Below, one piece after another: positions 1 to 13,048 of a stretch of 64,000 nt of DNA (within the stretch, counting starts at the first letter, position 1; each line of letters begins with the position of its first letter). The notes beneath the pieces were generated by a model. That model did no database searches. It was not told the origin of the DNA and was given only the letters and a program-made list of their open reading frames with translations. Made by a program: the position numbers and the translations under genes. The stretch covers positions 5,001 to 69,000 of the forward strand of contig NC_092675.1 in assembly GCF_964355755.1 (NCBI RefSeq), read 5' to 3'. The DNA is from Antedon mediterranea. Taxonomy: Eukaryota > Echinodermata > Crinoidea > Comatulida > Antedonidae.

Positions 1-179
1 TATGGAACAAAAATAAACGTGAAATAGTCAAAAAAGGCGTTAAAGCAAAGGTATTTTGTCTCATTGCATTTTATACACAATTTATCACTGTCTACGCCCT
101 TTTTTAGGTGAGTTTTCGTATGGGATGGTATACGGAAAGAGACAGTTATTTTATACAATATCAGTATTGTGACTATTTA
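1..179. other. left flank, no gene seen
   Basis: AT-rich sequence before the first 5' palindrome of the array. I see no coding signal. It may be unique flank or the tail of a further unit outside the window. Confidence 0.4.
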
Positions 180-1762
180 GTTATCCGCACTTGGCGGATA
201 ACTCCTTGTTATTGTATGGGATCAATATTTTTTTCTGTATTATTCTTCTTTCTTTCTCGCTATTTTTGTGTAGAGCGTTTCTCTAAAATGTGTAAACATA
301 ACATTTCATAACTTTGACAACATGTGGGCATTTACGTGAACTTGTGCACCTCCTATTTTTTAATGACGTCAGAGTTGTGCAATGTGACTTACGTGCGATT
401 TATGAATTTCGCGTATTTAACATAGATCGAAAACCATAAAAGATTTTAAACTGAAACTTTGCAAAAGTTTAATTTGTGTCATGCGCTAACTTCCTGTGAA
501 AAAAAATTGCGTGTTTTACACAAAGTTACGCGTGCACGCGCATTTAAAATTTTAAAATGCGCAAAATTAATTTCTATTCAATTTTCTACGAGTTTCATGT
601 CATTTTAAGCATGTCAAAAATTCCCACGCGTGCGCAAATTTTTACGTGTGTGGTGCGCACGTAGCATTAAAAACATATTTTTTTCGCATGATTTATATTT
701 GTCCAGCCTTTTCTAGTAATTTTACCAACTTTTAAACAATTTCGACTTAAAGTTACGTCATACGAGCACGTCGAATTGGACAATTTGCGCGCGTTTTTGA
801 TGAAAAAGTTCAAAAATTTGTCAAAATTATGCCTTTTTTTAAACAGTCATAATTTCTAAACTACACGATCAACTTTTTGTGAATGACAAATTCTGGAAGT
901 TGATGAGTTGTAGATATCGGATCATGTATTTTTATGGCTAACCGGACATTGTGACGTCATCGTATGGCCACGTGAATATAAAATTTAGGATTTTTGTATC
1001 TTTCGTCATAGCTCATCACATTGAATAGAGCGCATCTCCACTTATCCGTTTTCCATTTTCACCCCGATTTTGATATTGTGTAGGTCAATCAACTATCTTT
1101 CGCATGAGTTAAAAATATTTTAATTTTTTTAACGTCATCGTGCCTAAAAATTTAAATCACGTGTGGCATTAATTTCATCTTTACAGTAAATTTTAATCTG
1201 TTATAGCTCGTAAGAATAAAATGTGATAATCACGATTAAAACTTTGTCTGGAAGCTATTGGATTGTAGATACGAAATTATGTAAAAATTTTGCCAATCGG
1301 ATGTTGTGACGTCATCATATGGCCAGTTAAATAAAAAAGGTCGTATTTTCATCTTTTGCGTCATAATTCATTACATTTAAAAGAGCGCGCATCAATATTT
1401 CACGTATTCAAATTTCTTCTACACGCTAATACGTTGTTGCTGAGATAATTTCCTTTCGGAATTGCTACCTTCGCGTTTCATTTTAAAACCGTCAACATGT
1501 TAAAAAATTGCAATAAATAGCGGGTCCCGTAATTTCACCTATTCTACACTGTATGTGATATGGATACAGATTATACTGTGTATACTATATATGAATTTAA
1601 ATAATAAAATTCAGCAATAACAACATATCATATTCTTCAGTTCAGGTCATAATGCCAACGTGAACACTTCCTTTTGTCCTCAACCTATCCCCTTAATGTT
1701 AATGTTGCACCACTTGCACGGCGGATAACCAAACTCGTCAAAGTGACGAGTTACATGTCTAG
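180..1762 (+). repeat. array unit 1 (subfamily A)
   Basis: Starts at the palindrome AGTTATCCGC-actt-GGCGGATAACT and ends at the hairpin plus CTAG. A pyrimidine tract (ttcttctttctttct) follows the 5' head. Subfamily A units end with GCGGATAACCAAACTCGTC before the loop. Confidence 0.6.
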
Positions 1763-3423
1763 TTGGTTATCCGCAACGAAGTTGCAGGATAACCTCTTGT
1801 GATTGTACGAAATCATCAACATCAACTTTTTATTAGTTATCCGCACTTGGCGGATAACTCCTTGTTATTGTATGGGATCAATATTTTTTTCTGTATTATT
1901 CTTCTTTCTTTCTCGCTATTTTTGTGTAGAGCGTTTCTCTAAAATGTGTAAACATAACATTTTATAACTTTGACAACCTGTGGGCATTTACGTGAAGTTG
2001 TGCACCTCCTATTTTTGAATTACGTCAGAGTTGCGCAACGTGACTTACGCGCGATTTTATGATTTTTTATGATTGATCATAGATTAAAAACTAAAAGTGA
2101 TTTTTAATTGACACTTTGTGAAAGTTTAATTTATATCATGCGCTAACTTTCTGTTGGAAAAAAATTGCGTGTTTTACACAAAGTTACGCGCGCACGCGCA
2201 TTTAAAATTTCAAAATGCGCAAAAATAATTTCTAATCAACTTTCTACGCGTTTCATGTCATTTTAAGCATGTACAAAATTACCGCGCGCGCGAAAAATAT
2301 TACGCGCACGGTGCGCATAGAGCATGAAAATCATGTTTTTTTCTCTTGAATTGTGATTTTCCAGCCTTTCCTAGTCATTTTCAAAAAGATTGACATCATT
2401 TCAAATTAAAATTACGTCATACGAACACGTTGATTTAGCCCATTTGCGCGCGTTTTAGTTGAAAAAGTTACAAAATGTTGTCAAAATTATGCCTATTTTG
2501 AATGTTTTATAGCTTCTCAGGATCAACGATTACCCCTAATTTTTTTAACTTAATATGTAAGCAGATATGTTGTAGATATGAATTCATGCAGAATTTTTAC
2601 CTCACGGATGTTGTGACGTCATCATATGGCCACACGAATGTAAAATATAGGATTTTTTTGTCTTTCGTTATTGCTCATCACATTCAATGGAGCGCATCAC
2701 GCTTATATGTATTTCTTTTTCTCCGAGATTTTAATATTGTCTAGGTCAATCAACTATCTTTCGCATGAGATAAAAATATTTTAATTTTTATGACGTCATC
2801 ATGCCTAAAAATTTTAATTACGTGGGTCATTAATTTCATCTTTACAGTAAATTTTAATCTGTAATAGCCCGTCAAAATAAAATGTGATAATCATGATTAA
2901 AACATTTTCTGGAAGCTCTTGGATTGTAGATATTAAATCATGTGAACATTTTGCCAATCAGATGCTGTGACGTCATCATATTGCAAGTTAAATAAAAAAA
3001 GTCGTATTTTCATCTTTTGCATCATAGTTCATTATATTTAAAAGAGCGCGCATCAATATTAAACGTATTCAAATTTCTTCTACACGTTAATATGTTGTTG
3101 CTGAGATAATTTGCTTCCGAAATTGCTATATCTTAGTGTTTCATCTTGATACCGTCGCCATGTTACAAATTTGAATAAATGGCGGGTCCCGTAATTTCAC
3201 CTATTCTACACTGTATGTAACATGTATACAGATTATACTGTTTGCATGTATATACTATATGACACAAAATTGACAGAATTCAGCACTAACAACATATCAT
3301 ATTCTTCAGATCAGGTCATAATGCCATAATTTTTTTCTGTGTGCAATATTCTAACGTATGACGTGCACGTGGCGTTTGTCGTGCGGATAACTAATTCGTC
3401 AAAGTGACGAGTTACATGTCTAG
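1763..3423 (+). repeat. array unit 2 (subfamily B) with double 5' head
   Basis: A first head (GGTTATCCGCAAC-GAA-GTTGCAGGATAACC) at about 1764-1795 runs about 70 nt and is then followed at 1834 by a second head (AGTTATCCGC...GCGGATAACT). The body is subfamily B (3' end GCGGATAACTAA) and is very similar to unit 11, about 14 kb away. The 3' hairpin carries one mismatch (ATTCGTC for ACTCGTC). Confidence 0.6.
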
Positions 3424-5031
3424 TTGGTTATCCGCAACGAAGTTGCAGGATAACCTCTTGTGATTGTACGAAATCATCATCATCATCATCATCATCATCA
3501 ACTTTTTATTCTTCTTCTTTCTTTCTGTATGATTTTTGTGTAACGCTTTTCTCTGAAACTTGCAAACATAACATTTTGTTAGCTATGTTAACATTTTGAC
3601 ATTTATGTAACGTCGTCAAGCGAAGCTTTTCATGATGTTTACAATTGCGCAACGTGACGTACGCGCGATTTAACGATTTTCTCGTATTTAACATATGTCG
3701 AAAACCAAATAACATTTTAAAGTGAAACTTTGCAAAAGTTTAATTTATATCATGCGCTAACTTTCTGTTGAGAAAAAATTGCGTGTTTTACACAAAGTTA
3801 CGCGCGCACGCGCATTTAAAATTTCAAAATGCGCGAAATTAATTTATAATCAACTTTCTACGCGTTTCATGTCGTTTTAAGCATGTCAAAAATTCCCACG
3901 CGTGCGCACATTTTTACGTGTGCGGTGCGCACGTAGCATTGAAAACGTATTTTTTTCGCGTGATTTATGTTTTTCCAGCCTTTTCATGTAATTTTACCAA
4001 ATTTTTAACAATTTCGACTTAAAGATACGTCATACGAGCACGTCGAATTGGACAATTTGCGCGCGTTTTTTATGAAAAGGTTAAAAAATTCGTTTAAAAT
4101 ATGCCTTTTTTTAAACAGTCGTAATTTCTAAACTAGACGGTCAACTTTTTGTGGATGGCATATTCTGGAAGTAGATGAGTTGTAGATATCGGATCAGGTA
4201 TTAATATGGCTAACCGGACATTGTGACGTCATCGTATGGCCACGCGAATATAAAATTTAGGATTTTTGTATCTTTCGTCATAGCTCATCACATTGAATAG
4301 AGCGCATCTCCACTTATCCGTTTTCCATTTTCACCCCGATTTTGATATTGTCTAGGTCAATCAACTATCTTTCGCATGAGTTAAAAATATTTTAATTTTT
4401 TTGACGTCATCATGCCTAAAAATTTAAATCACGTGTGGCATCAATTTCATCTTTACAGTAAATTTTAATCTGTTATAGCTCGTAAAAATAAAATGTGATA
4501 ATCACGATTAAAACTTTTTCTGGAAGCTATTGGATTGTAGATACGAAATTATGTAAAAATGTTGCCAATCAAATGTTGTGACGTCATCATATGGCCAGTT
4601 AAATAAAAAAGGTCGTATTTTCATCTTTTGCGTCATAATTCATTACAGTTAAAAAAGCGCATCAATATTTCACGTATTCAAATTTCTTCTACACGCAAAT
4701 ACGTTGTTGCTGAGATAATTTCCTTTCGGAATTGCTACCTTTGCGTTTCATTTTAAAACCGTCAACATGTTAAAAATTGCAATAAATAACGGGTCCCGTA
4801 ATTTCACCTATTCTACACTGTAAGTGATATGGATACAGATTATACTGTGTATACTATATATGAATTTAAATAATAAAATTCAGCAATAACAACATATCAT
4901 ATTCTTCAGTTCAGGTCATAATGCCAACGTGAACACTTCCTTTTGTCCTCAACCTATCCCCTTAATGTTAATGTTGCACCACTTGCGCGGCGGATAACCA
5001 AACTCGTCAAAGTGACGAGTTACATGTCTAG
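3424..5031 (+). repeat. array unit 3 (subfamily A)
   Basis: Begins with the GGTTATCCGCAAC head, then an ATC trinucleotide tract at about 3472-3500, then the pyrimidine tract and a subfamily A body ending in the standard 3' hairpin. Confidence 0.6.
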
Positions 5032-6555
5032 TTTGTCTTCTTTCTTTCTGTATGATTTTTGTGGATCGCTTTTCTCTAAAACTTGCAAACATAACATTTT
5101 GTAACTTTCTCAACATATCGCCATGCACATGAAGATGTGCAGCGAAGCTTTTCATGATGTTTACAATTGCGCAACGTGACTTACGCGCGATTTAACGATT
5201 TTGTCGTATTTAACATAGCTCGACAACCAAATAACATTTCAACTTGAAACTTTGCAAAAGTTTAATTTATATCATGCGCTAACTTTCTGTTGAAAAAAAA
5301 TTGCGTGTTTTACACAAAGTTACGCGCGCACGCGCATTTAAAATTTCAAAATGCGCAAAATTAATTTATAATCAACTTTCTACGCGATTCATGTCGTTTT
5401 AAGCATGTCAAAAATTCCCACGCGTGCGCACATTTTTACGTGTGCGGTGCGCACGTAGCATTGAAAACGTATTTTTTTCGCGTGATTTATATTTTTCCAG
5501 CCTTTTCTAGTAATTTTACCAAATTTTAAACAATTTCGACTTAAAGATACGTCATACGAGCACGTCGAATTGGACAATTTGCGCGCGTTTTTTATGAAAA
5601 GGTTAAAAAATTTGTTTAAAATATGCCTTTTTTTAAACAGTCGTAATTTCTAAACTAGACGGTCAACTTTTTGTGGATGGCATATTCTGGAAGTAGATGA
5701 GTTGTAGATATCGGATCAGGTATTAATATGGCTAACCGGACATTGTGACGTCATCGTATGGCCACGCGAATATAAAATTTAGGATTTTTGTACCTTTCGT
5801 CATAGCTCATCACATTGAATAGAGCGCATCTCCACTTATCCGTTTTCCATTTTCACCCCGATTTTGATATTGTCTAGGTCAATCAAGTATCTTTCGCAGG
5901 AGTTAAAAATATTTTAATTTTTTTGACGTCATCATGCCTAAAAATTTAAATCACGTGTGGCATTAATTTCATCTTTACAGTAAATTTTAATCTGTTATAG
6001 CTCATAAGAATAAAATGTGATAATCACGATTAAAACTTTTTCTGGAAGCTATTGGATTGTAGATACGAAATTATGTAAAAATGTTGCCAATCGGATGTTG
6101 TGACGTCATCATATGGCCAGTTATATAAAAAAGGTCGTATTTTCATCTTTTGCGTCATAATTCATTACATTTAAAAGAGCGCGCATCAATATTTCACGTA
6201 TTCAAATTTCTTCTACACGCTAATACGTTGTTGCTGAGATAATTTCCTTTCGGAATTGCTACCTTCGCGTTTCATTTTAAAACCGTCAACATGTTAAAAA
6301 TTGCAATAAATAGCGGGTCCCGTAATTTCACCTATTCTACACTGTATGTGATATGGATACAGATTATACTGTGTATACTATATATGAATTTAAATAATAA
6401 AATTCAGCAATAACAACATATCATATTCTTCAGTTCAGGTCATAATGCCAACGTGAACACTTCCTTTTGTCCTCAACCTATCCCCTTAATGTTAATGTTG
6501 CACCACTTGCGCGGCGGATAACCAAACTCGTCAAAGTGACGAGTTACATGTCTAG
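5032..6555 (+). repeat. array unit 4 (subfamily A, 5' head missing)
   Basis: The previous CTAG is joined almost directly to the internal pyrimidine tract (gtcttctttctttctg), so the GTTATCCGC head is lacking. The rest is close to unit 10. Confidence 0.6.
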
Positions 6556-8212
6556 TTGGTTATCCGCAACGAAGTTGCAGGATAACCTCTTGTGATTGTA
6601 CGAAATCATCAACATCTTTTTTAGTTATCCGCACTCAGCGGATAACTCCTTGTAACTGTCCTGTTTCATCATCTTTTTTTTTTTTCTGTATTATTCTTTC
6701 TTTCTGTCATTTTTGTGCAGAGCATATCTCAAAAACGTGTACAGTTAACATTTCATAACTTTGTCAACATATGGGTATTCACCTGAAGTTGTGCTTTTCT
6801 ATTTTTGAATGACGTCAGAATTGCACAACATGACTTACGCGCGTTTTAACGAATTTCGCGTATTTAACATATATCGAAAACCATATAACAATTTAAATTG
6901 AAACTTAACAAAAGTTTAAGTTATATCTTGCGCTAATTGACTGTGTAAAAAAAATGGCATGTTTTACACGAAGTTACGCGCGCACGCGCGTTTTAAATTT
7001 CAAAACGCGAAAAATCAATTTCTAATCCACTTTGTACGCGTTTCATGTCATTTTAAGCAGGTAAAAAATTCCCACGCGCGCGCATTTTTTTACGCGCGCC
7101 GTGCGCACGTAGCGTTGAAAACAATTTTTTTCACGTAATTTATGTTTTTCCAGCCTTTTGTAGTAATTTTACCAACTTTTAAACGATTTTGACTTAAAAT
7201 TACGTCATACGTGCACGTCGAATTGGATAATTTACGTGGGTTTTTGATGAAAAAGTTAAAAAATTCGTTAAAATTTGTCAAATATATGCCTTTTTTTAAA
7301 CAGTCGTAATTTCTAAACTGGACGGTCAACTTTTTGTGGATGACATATTCTTGAAGTTGATGAGGTGTAGATATCGGATCATGTAATAATATGGCTAACC
7401 GGACATTGTGACGTCATCGTATGGCCACGCGAATATAAAATATAGGATTTTTGTATCTTTCGTCATAGCTCATCACAGTTAATAGAGCACATCTCTACTT
7501 ATCCGTTTTCAATTTTCACCCCGATTTTGACATTGTCTAGATCAATCACCTATCTTTCGCATGAGTTAAAAATATTTTAATTTTTATGACGCCATCATGT
7601 CTAAAAATGTAAATAACGTGGGTCACTTATTTTCATCTTTACAGTAAATTTCAATCTGTTATAGCTCATCAGAATAAAAAGTGATAATCATGATCAAAAC
7701 GTTTTATGGAAGCTATTGGATTGTAGATACGAATTCATGTAAACATTTTGCCAATCAGATGTTGTGACGTCATCATATGGCCAGTTGAATATAAAAAGTC
7801 GTATTTTCATAATTTGCGTCATAGTTCATCACATTTAAAAGACCGCGTATCTATATTTGACGTATTCAAATTTCTTCTACACGGTAATATGTTGTTGATG
7901 AGATCATTTGCTTTCAAAATTGCTATCTTAGTGTTTCATTTTGATACCGCCGCCATGTTAAAAATAGGAATAAATGGGGGGTCCCGTAATTTCACCTATT
8001 CTACACTGTATGTAATACGCATACAGATTATACTGTTCATACTGTATATGACACAAAATTGACAGAATTCAGCACTAACAGCATATGACATTCTTCAGTT
8101 CAGGTCATAATGCCATAATCTTTTTTCGTGCGCAAACTTTCAACGTATGACGTGCGCGGGGCGTTTTTCATGCGGATAACTAACTCGTCAAAGTGACGAG
8201 TTACATGTCTAG
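6556..8212 (+). repeat. array unit 5 (subfamily B-like) with double 5' head
   Basis: A short GGTTATCCGCAAC head (6556-6622) is followed at 6623 by a second head AGTTATCCGC-actca-GCGGATAACT. The body is more diverged from the other units than they are from each other, and ends GCGGATAACTAACTCGTC plus hairpin and CTAG. Confidence 0.6.
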
Positions 8213-9916
8213 TTGGTTATCCGCAACGAAGTTGCAGGATAACCTCTTGTGATTGTACGAAATCATCATCATCATCATCATCATCATCAACTTTTTATTG
8301 GTTATCCGCCTCAAGCGGATAACCTTTGTTATTGTAGTGTTACTTTTTTTTTTTATTATTCTTCTTTCTTTCTCGGATTTTGTGCACGCGTTTTCTCTTT
8401 AACGTGTTGACATAACATGTTGTAACTTCGTCAACATATAGACATTTAACTGAAGATGTACTGCCAAGCTTTTTGACAATGTCAGATCCGCGTAGCGTAA
8501 GTTACGCGCGATTTTCTGAAAATCTTAAATCGGTCATAACTTCGAAACCGATAAATATTTTTTAACGAAATTTTCAGCCACGTTTTCTTCACATCAATGG
8601 CTAACTTTTAGAATGTTTAACAAATTTTTGGAGATTAGAAAGTTTTCGCGTAAATTGCGTTTGAAATATTTTACTCTTCTTATTTTGTGCACGCTGTTTC
8701 TCTTCAACGTGTAAACATAATATGTTGTAACTTGTTCAGCATTTAGACATTTTACTGAAGTTTTCCAGCTAAGCTTTTTGACGATGTCAGAGCCGCGTAG
8801 CGTAAGTTACGCGTGATTTTCTGAAAATCTTAAATTGGTTATAACTTCGAAACAAATGAATATTTTTTAACGTCATTTTCAGCCACGTTTGCTTCACATC
8901 AATAGTTAACTTTTAACGCTACCGCAATTTGTAACATTAGAAAGTGCGCGCGTCAATGGCGTTTGAAATTTTAAAATGCTTCAAATCAATTTCTGATTAA
9001 ATTAGAGCACGATTCAGGTCATTTTAAGCGTTTAAAAAATTGCCACTGGTGCGCACATTTTTACGCGCGCACGGCGCAGGGAATACGTTTGAGCATTTCT
9101 TTTACACGATTTGTGTTTTTAAGTCTTCGGTTAACAATTTTACGTTATTTTATTAACTTTTCAACTTGAAATGGCGTTCTACGAGCACGTTAAACATGAC
9201 AGGTTGCGCACGAAAACGTCAACAAATTGTGAAAATGTTCCAAAATATGTCTACTTTTAAAAATGAAACAGTTCATCAGAATGTAAGGTTACCCCCATTT
9301 TTTATATTATTTTCTTGCAGTGTATAAATCATAGGTGTGATTTATTATAGTCTTGAATGTTAAAAAGTGTTTGAAGGCTACATTATTTGCATATTAAATG
9401 TAATTTTTGAAATAATTATCATCAAACAAACATAAACATATTCAAAGAGCAAAACAATAAACATAACGCTTATCTTTTTTCTTTACATGTTAATATATAA
9501 AACTAGAAAGTATGCACTTTCATAATATGTAACTGTTTAAAATTTGTGAAGATTTCATCATAGTAAAAATTATGATTTAAGTTCATTATGTAATAATCAA
9601 CTTGCATCGAGGGGGGGTTCACGACATACCGAATGAACGAGGACTCTTCCTTCGGATTTTTTTCAGCAGGTGCTCATATGGCTCGATGTGTAGTGCAACC
9701 GACTTTGCTATCAGATGTACCGGGTTCGAATCCCATCACGGGAAAACAATTAATTAAAAGGATTTATTTGGTTATTACACTGAAATGGCAGTTTTAATTT
9801 TGAATAGGCTACCCTTTTTTGGAAAAGTCATAACTGAGAAGTACTTTAATACGCAAGATACGTTTTGTTGCGGGCGGATAACCAAACTCGTCCTCAAGTG
9901 ACGAGTTTAGATCTAG
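8213..9916 (+). repeat. array unit 6, divergent element with its own internal duplication
   Basis: A head remnant (8213-8298) is followed at about 8299 by a new head GGTTATCCGC-ctcaa-GCGGATAACC. The body is unlike the other units: two related segments of about 310 bp (about 8365-8670 and 8675-8985, both with a TTTTGTGCACGC start and GTAGCGTAAGTTACGCG core), then AT-rich sequence and a tRNA-like segment. The 3' end is a variant hairpin ACTCGTC-ctcaag-TGACGAGT followed by TTAGATCTAG. Confidence 0.55.
9676..9748 (+). repeat. tRNA-like / SINE-like segment inside unit 6
   Basis: TGGCTCGATGTGTAGTGCA is a weak Pol III A-box-like stretch, and GGGTTCGAATCCC about 40 nt on is a perfect B-box/T-arm. 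No complete acceptor stem or CCA-type end pairs properly, so this looks like a tRNA-derived SINE head or tRNA relic rather than a working tRNA gene. Confidence 0.5.
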
Positions 9917-11441
9917 TTCTTCTTCTTTCTTTCTGTATGATTTTTGTGTAACGCTTTTCTCTGAAACTTGCAAACATAACATTTTGTTAACTATGTTAAC
10001 ATTTTGACATTTATGTAACGTCGTCAAGCGAAGCTTTTCATGATGTTTACAATTGCGCAACGTGACGTACGCGCGATTTAACGATTTTCTCGTATTTAAC
10101 ATATGTCGAAAACCAAATAACATTTCAACTTGAAACTTTGCAAAAGTTTAATTTATATCATGCGCTAACTTTCTGTTGAAAAAAAATTGCGTGTTTTACA
10201 CAAACTTACGCGCGCACGCGCATTTAAAATTTCAAAATGCGCGAAACTAATTTATAATCAACTTTCTACGCGTTTCATGTCGTTTTAAACATGTCAAAAA
10301 TTCCCACGCGTGCGCACATTTTTACGTGAGCGGTGCGCACGTAGCATTGAAAACGTATTTTTTTCGCGTGATTTATGTTTTTCCAGCCTTTTTATGTAAT
10401 TTAACCAAATTTTTAACAATTTCGACTTAAAGATACGTCATACGAGCACGTCGAATTGGACAAATTGCGCGCGTTTTTTATGAAAAGGTTAAAAAATTCG
10501 TTTAAAATATGCCTTTTTTTAAACAGTCGTAATTTCTAAACTAGACGGTCAACTTTTTGTGGATGGCATATTCTGGAAGTAGATGAGTTGTAGATATCGG
10601 ATCAGGTATTAATATGGCTAACCGGACATTGTGACGTCATCGTATGGCCACGCGAATATAAAATTTAGGATTTTTGTATCTTTCGTCATAGCTCATCACA
10701 TTGAATAGAGCGCATCTCCACTTATCCGTTTTCCATTTTCACCCCGATTTTGATATTGTCTAGGTCAATCAACTATCTTTCGCATGAGTGAAAAATATTT
10801 TAATTTTTATGACGTCATCATGCCTAAAAATTGAAATCACGTGTGGCATCAATTTCATCTTTACAGTAAATTTTAATCTGTTATAGCTCGTAAGAATAAA
10901 ATGTGATAATCACGATTAAAACTTTTTCTGGAAGCTATTGGATTGTAGATACAAAATTATGTTAAAATGTTGCCAATCGGATGTTGTGACGTCATCATAT
11001 GGCCAGTTAAATAAAAAAGGTCATATTTTCATCTTTTGCGTCATAATTCATTACATTTAAAAGAGCGCGCATCAATATTTCACGTATTCAAATTTCTTCT
11101 ACACGCTAATACGTTGTTGCTGAGATAATTTCCTTTCGGAATTGCTACTTTCGCGTTTCATTTTAAAATCGTCAACATGTTAAAAATTGCAATAAATAGC
11201 GGGTCCCGTAATTTCACCTATTCTACACTGTATGTGATATGGATACAGATTAGACTGTGTATACTATATATGAATTTAAATAATAAAATTCAGCAATAAC
11301 AACATATCATATTCTTCAGTTCAGGTCATAATGCCAACGTGAACACTTCCTTTTGTCCTCAACCTATCCCCTTAATGTTAATGTTGCACCACTTGCGCGG
11401 CGGATAACCAAACTCGTCAAAGTGACGAGTTACATGTCTAG
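9917..11441 (+). repeat. array unit 7 (subfamily A, 5' head missing)
   Basis: Starts at the pyrimidine tract right after the variant CTAG of unit 6; otherwise a standard subfamily A body and 3' hairpin. Confidence 0.6.
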
Positions 11442-13048
11442 TTGGTTATCCGCAACGAAGTTGCAGGATAACCTCTTGTGATTGTACGAAATCATCAACA
11501 TCTTTTTCTTAATCTTCTTTCTTTCTGTATGATTTTTGTGTAACGCTTTTCTCTAAAACTTGCAAACATAACATTTTGTTAACTATGTTAACATTTTGAC
11601 ATTTATGTAACGTCGTCAAGCGAAGCTTTTCATGATGTTTACAATTGCGCAACGTGACGTACGCGCGATTTAACGATTTTCTCGTATTTAACATATGTCG
11701 AAAACCAAATAACATTTTAAAGTGAAACTTTGCAAAAGTTTAATTTATATCATGCGCTAACTTTCTGTTGAAAAAAAATTGCGTGTTTTACACAAAGTTA
11801 CGCGCGCACGCGCATTTAAAATTTCAAAATGCGCAAAATTAATTTATAATCAACTTTCTACGCGTTTCATGTCGTTTTAAGCATGTCAAAAATTCCCACG
11901 TGTGCGCACATTTTTACGTGTGCGGTGCGCACGTAGCATTGAAAACGTATTTTTTTCGCGTGATTTATGTTTTTCCAGCCTTTTCTAGTAATTTTACCAA
12001 ATTTTAAACAATTTCGACTTAAAGATACGTCATACGAGCACGTCGAATTGGACAATTTGCGCGCGTTTTTTATGAAAAGGTTAAAAAATTCGTTTAAAAT
12101 ATGCCTTTTTTTAAACAGTTGTAATTTCTAAACTAGACGGTCAACTTTTTGTGGATGACATATTCTGGAAGTAGATGAGTTGTAGGTATCGGATCAGGTA
12201 TTAATATGGCTAACCGGACATTGTGACGTCATCGTATGGCCACGCGAATATAAAATTTAGGATTTTTGTATCTTTCGTCATAGCTCATCACATTGAATAG
12301 AGCGCATCTCCACTTATTCGTTTTCCATTTTCACCCCGATTTTGATATTGTCTAGGTCAATCAACTATCTTTCGCATGAGTTAAAAATATTTTAATTTTT
12401 TTGACGTCATCATGCCTAAATATTTAAATCACGTGTGGCATCAATTTCATCTTTACAGTAAATTTTAATCTGTTATAGCTCGTAAGAATAAAATGTGATA
12501 ATCACGATTAAAACTTTTTCTGGAAGCTATTGGATTGTAGATACGAAATTATGTAAAAATGTTGCCCATCGGATGTTGTGACGTCATCATATGGCCAGTT
12601 AAATAAAAAAGGTCGTATTTTCATCTTTTGCGTCATAATTCATTACATTTAAAAAAGCGCGCATCAATATTTCACGTATTCAAATTTCTTCTACACGCTA
12701 ATACGTTGTTGCTGAGATAATTTCCTTTCGGAATTGCTACCTTCGCGTTTCATTTTAAAACCGTCAACATGTTAAAAATTGCAATAAAAAGCGGGTCCCG
12801 TAATTTCACCTATTCTACACTGTATGTCACTGAGCTGTATGTGATATGGATACAGATTATACTGTGTATACTATATATGAATTTAAATAATAAAATTCAG
12901 CAATAACAACATATCATATTCTTCAGTTCAGGTCATAATGCCAACGTGAACACTTCCTTTTGTCCTCAACCTATCTCCTTAATGTTAATGTTGCACCACT
13001 TGCGCGGCGGATAACCAAACTCGTCAAAGTGACGAGTTACATGTCTAG
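11442..13048 (+). repeat. array unit 8 (subfamily A), near-identical to unit 9
   Basis: Starts with the GGTTATCCGCAAC head. It carries a private 15-nt insertion (tcactgagctgtatg, about 12,827-12,841) shared only with unit 9. Confidence 0.6.

Noticed and set aside
3472-8290. CRISPR-like array from regularly spaced repeats
   Set aside because: The sequence is eukaryotic; repeats are about 1.5 kb units and ATC microsatellites, with no short repeat-spacer pattern.
9676-9748. Functional tRNA gene
   Set aside because: The B box is perfect but the acceptor and anticodon stems do not pair, so only a tRNA-like relic is supported.
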